A stretch of DNA of 64,000 nt from Rhodopirellula bahusiensis (GTDB taxonomy: Bacteria; Planctomycetota; Planctomycetia; Pirellulales; Pirellulaceae), in contig NZ_NIZW01000017.1 of assembly GCF_002727185.1 (NCBI RefSeq), positions 1 to 64,000 of the forward strand, given 5' to 3'. The notes under the pieces were generated by a model. It was not told where the DNA came from and did no database searches. It was given only the letters and a program-made list of their open reading frames with translations. The translations under genes were made by a program, and so were the position numbers. This document shows, piece after piece, positions 61,395 through 64,000 of the stretch (position 1 is its first letter; each line of letters begins with the position of its first letter).

Positions 61395-64000
61395 CTAAAC
61401 GATCGGCAGCTGGAACGGACGCTTCACGTTCCGGGTGTGCTGTTCTTCGCCATGACCGTGATCGTCGTGACCGTGGTCGCCTTCGTCGTGACCATGATCA
61501 TCGTGCCCGTGCTCGCCGTGTTCCTCGTGGCCATGATGAGGTGCCTCGAGCGACAGATCGTCGATCTGTTTACGAGTCATCAAAGCGAACGGAGTGTTGC
61601 GGATGCGAGCCTTGTAGGACGTTCGTGGCTTGACATTGAGCTGAGTCAACATTCCATAGTCGCGAATGTCGGCTTTGGCCTTGGAAACAGCCGATTCAGG
61701 ATCCGCCACGTTACCGAATTCAATCGCGTTGGTCGGACAAGCGGCTTGGCAGGCGGTGACGATCTCGCCATCGCGAACGGGTCGGCCGCCATCTTTGCGA
61801 GCGTCGATTTTGGCGTGCTCAATGCGCTGAACGCAGTAGGTACACTTTTCCATGACACCACGACCGCGAACGGTGACGTCCGGGTTGAGCACCAACTGCT
61901 CGAGCTTGCGATTGGCGGATTCGATCGAGCCAGGGTAAGCATCGATGCCGTAACCAACACCAACATCTTTGTTGTAGTTGAAGTAGTTGAACCGGCGAAC
62001 TTTGAAAGGACAGTTGTTACCGCAGTACCGCGTGCCGATGCAGCGGTTGTAGGTCATCGCGTTGAGCCCTTCGTCGGTGTGAACCGTTGCCGCGACCGGA
62101 CAAACCTGCTCACACGGAGCCGTTTCGCAGTGCATGCAAGCGACGGGTTCTTGAACGATATCGGCAACGTCTGGATCACCTTGGAAGTACCGGTCGATCC
62201 GCAACCAGTGCATTTCGCGGCTGTTACCCACTTGTTCCTTGCCGACGATGGGCACGTTGTTTTCGCTTTGACAAGCGATCACGCAGCCGTTGCAGCCAAG
62301 GCACTTGGTCAAGTCAATCGACATGCCCCACTGCGGGATCTTCTCTTTGGTCTCCTCAATTCGGTTCATTGGCTCTTTCCAGAGCGAACCTTCTTCACCG
62401 ACCGATGGGACGTGAGGCCCCTTGGCTTCGGTGAACTCAGGCAGCTTCTTGAGCAACTCAAGCGTGCCTTCACGAATCAGACTATGACTGCGAGTCTCCG
62501 CCTCATCGCGTCCAAGCTCATCGATCGCCCAGTGATCCTGGGTCGTGACCAATTCATACTCGGTGTATCGCGGGCGAGCCTCGACCGGATGAGCGTATAA
62601 CATCGAGTCGCTGAATCGGATGGGCGAAACGTTGACGCCAACCGGATCCACTTCCAGTTCGGTGGAACCGCCTACCGCACCGACGCGGGTTCGACCGTAG
62701 CCGATTTGTGTTGTGATGACGCCGGGAGCACAGCCGGGCATTTCATAAACGGGCAACTCCACGGTCGAGTCGCCGCGACGAATCGCGACCATCAAACCGT
62801 GTTTAATTCCCAGCGTTTCCGCGGTGCGTGGGCTCATGACCGCAGCGTTGTCCCAGACCAATTTGGTCAGGGCTTGCGGCATTTCCTGCAACCAACCGTT
62901 GTTGGCAAAGCGACCGTCGTAGAGAGCTTCCGAAGCGGTGAAGACAACTTCAATGTCGTCTTGGTCGATATCCAAAGTGATCTCAGGAAGTTCGCCTGGC
63001 AGATCGACCGAGGTCTCGCCCGCCGACACTTCTTCCGCCGAGACAACGACTTCTTCCGAGAAACCATCGTGCAAGAGTTTCCGCCATTGGCGATCGCTGA
63101 TCGCTGAACCGGAAACTGAATCCGCGGTGCGTCGAACGAGCTTCTCACCCTCGGTGACTTCTTGGCCCAACATCAACGCCAAGACTTCTGCGGCGGAGCG
63201 ACCACCGAGCAGCGGCATGATTTGTGGCTGGCAAACGCCGTAGTGACCATCGACTCCGACGCAGTCACCCCAGGACTCAAGCGGGTGGCTCATTGGCAAC
63301 GACCATCCGCACTTTTCAGCGGTTTCGTCGTCGTAGATGCCCAAGTAAATCGAGTGTTCGACTCGATCGAGAGCCTTTGTGAAATCCATGTCGCCAGGAG
63401 CGGTGTGGACCACGTTAGTGTCGACCAACAACAACGTGCTCACGTCGCCTTTGTTGATTCGATCAAGTGTTTCCTTGAGCGTCAGCTGATTCTTCAGGTC
63501 CGCACCGGCGATGGGGCGGAAGGATTGGATCGAGCTGAGCGAACCAAGATTCGCGTTCATGTCGATGCCAGCGACAATCGCGTCCGCACCGAGTGTTTCG
63601 CCGATGACCACAACGCCCTTGTCGCCCGCGGCGGCCAAGTCAACAGCGGCGGCATTCAGGAATCGATCCAACCGAGCGGCGGCATCGATCTCGCTGTACG
63701 CGGCACCTTTTTCGGGCAAGTTTTCTAGATCGTATTGTTCACCGAGCGTTTCGCCGGCTTTGGCTTTTTCGACTCGGCGTCCGAGCTCCGCCAAGACAGC
63801 CTTCATTTGGCTGGGGCGAATCGCGATGCGAACATCGGCCGCTGCACCGGTGGTCGTGTAACCGCCTTCGGCGACGTACAGACGACTCATCTCGCCCTTG
63901 GATTCTTCTCGCATCGGATCGCGGTTTTTCGCGAACGTGCGAGAGTTGGCTTGGCTTCCGGTATCGCTGCCCAAGAAATCCGACTGGAAGGAAACGATGA
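61395..64000 (-). CDS. actB: Alternative complex III subunit ActB (5' end outside window)
   Basis: The reading frame runs off the right edge without a start (the codons at the edge translate as [12 protein letters not shown]), so at least part of the N-terminal molybdopterin-oxidoreductase-like domain is missing. At least 868 residues are in the window. The C-terminal part carries four [Fe-S] cluster motifs: [38 protein letters not shown] and [12 protein letters not shown]...CQAACP. It ends in a His/Asp-rich tail ([17 protein letters not shown]). ActB passes quinol electrons through Fe-S clusters to the cytochromes c of ACIII. The following genes actC, actDE and actF complete the complex. Confidence 0.96.
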   Translation of the reverse strand, partial: IVSFQSDFLGSDTGSQANSRTFAKNRDPMREESKGEMSRLYVAEGGYTTTGAAADVRIAIRPSQMKAVLAELGRRVEKAKAGETLGEQYDLENLPEKGAAYSEIDAAARLDRFLNAAAVDLAAAGDKGVVVIGETLGADAIVAGIDMNANLGSLSSIQSFRPIAGADLKNQLTLKETLDRINKGDVSTLLLVDTNVVHTAPGDMDFTKALDRVEHSIYLGIYDDETAEKCGWSLPMSHPLESWGDCVGVDGHYGVCQPQIMPLLGGRSAAEVLALMLGQEVTEGEKLVRRTADSVSGSAISDRQWRKLLHDGFSEEVVVSAEEVSAGETSVDLPGELPEITLDIDQDDIEVVFTASEALYDGRFANNGWLQEMPQALTKLVWDNAAVMSPRTAETLGIKHGLMVAIRRGDSTVELPVYEMPGCAPGVITTQIGYGRTRVGAVGGSTELEVDPVGVNVSPIRFSDSMLYAHPVEARPRYTEYELVTTQDHWAIDELGRDEAETRSHSLIREGTLELLKKLPEFTEAKGPHVPSVGEEGSLWKEPMNRIEETKEKIPQWGMSIDLTKCLGCNGCVIACQSENNVPIVGKEQVGNSREMHWLRIDRYFQGDPDVADIVQEPVACMHCETAPCEQVCPVAATVHTDEGLNAMTYNRCIGTRYCGNNCPFKVRRFNYFNYNKDVGVGYGIDAYPGSIESANRKLEQLVLNPDVTVRGRGVMEKCTYCVQRIEHAKIDARKDGGRPVRDGEIVTACQAACPTNAIEFGNVADPESAVSKAKADIRDYGMLTQLNVKPRTSYKARIRNTPFALMTRKQIDDLSLEAPHHGHEEHGEHGHDDHGHDEGDHGHDDHGHGEEQHTRNVKRPFQLPIV

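Noticed and set aside
61332..62600. 422-residue plus-strand frame opposite actB
   Set aside because: The actB strand has four Fe-S cluster motifs; the opposite frame is a shadow.

Overview
The window looks like chromosomal DNA of a Rhodopirellula-type planctomycete (family Pirellulaceae). This inference rests on gene content: a DUF1549/DUF1553 plus DUF1501 pair with its own ECF sigma factor, two giant exported proteins with the LEPR-XLL-type N-terminal motif and C-terminal dockerin repeats, an alternative complex III/caa3 oxidase cluster, and moderate GC with widely spaced genes. I assign no species.

Layout. Positions 1-90 are the 3' end of a group II intron, ending inside a 280-bp dispersed repeat. 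Two tandem copies of that repeat lie on each side of an FHA-EAL signalling gene (668-1783). Then come nrdJ on the minus strand with a promoter and a two-box NrdR-like operator, an intergenic region packed with 8-, 6- and 7-bp tandem repeats (6393-6891), leuA behind a leader terminator, an HtrA protease, a Cys-rich secreted repeat protein, a Nei/Fpg glycosylase, an MFS transporter and purM. From 15683 to 27360 the plus strand carries a 909-residue membrane-anchored protein, an SMP-30 family protein, the DUF1549/1553-DUF1501-ECF sigma-membrane protein cluster, and a DNA methyltransferase fused to a GIY-YIG-like domain.

From 27450 to 46000 envelope genes dominate: a 1901-residue exported protein (C-type lectin-like, calcium-loop repeats, dockerin), an NTase-HD protein, a UbiA-family prenyltransferase coupled to a secreted protein, three adjacent secreted proteins or lipoproteins (two of them paralogues), and a 1703-residue exported protein with a metzincin zinc site, SdrD-like, cadherin-like and cohesin-like regions and a dockerin. 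A short kinase, an NCS2-like permease, kdsB and a small secreted protein follow.

Positions 50526-64000 form one minus-strand respiratory cluster, read from the right edge: actB (5' end outside the window), actC, a fused actD-actE, actF, a small membrane protein, a SCO copper chaperone, coxB with a fused cytochrome c, coxA, coxC with a large His-rich loop, and coxD, closed by a clear intrinsic terminator. The ACIII enzymes would oxidise quinol and pass electrons through fused cytochromes c to the oxidase.

The least ordinary items are the intron junction beside a palindrome in the repeat, the methyltransferase/GIY-YIG fusion, cohesin-like plus dockerin regions in the exported giants, the CxxCH-bearing presumed anti-sigma protein, and the actD-actE fusion with the expanded CoxC. 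All family assignments come from reading motifs by eye; no database search was possible.
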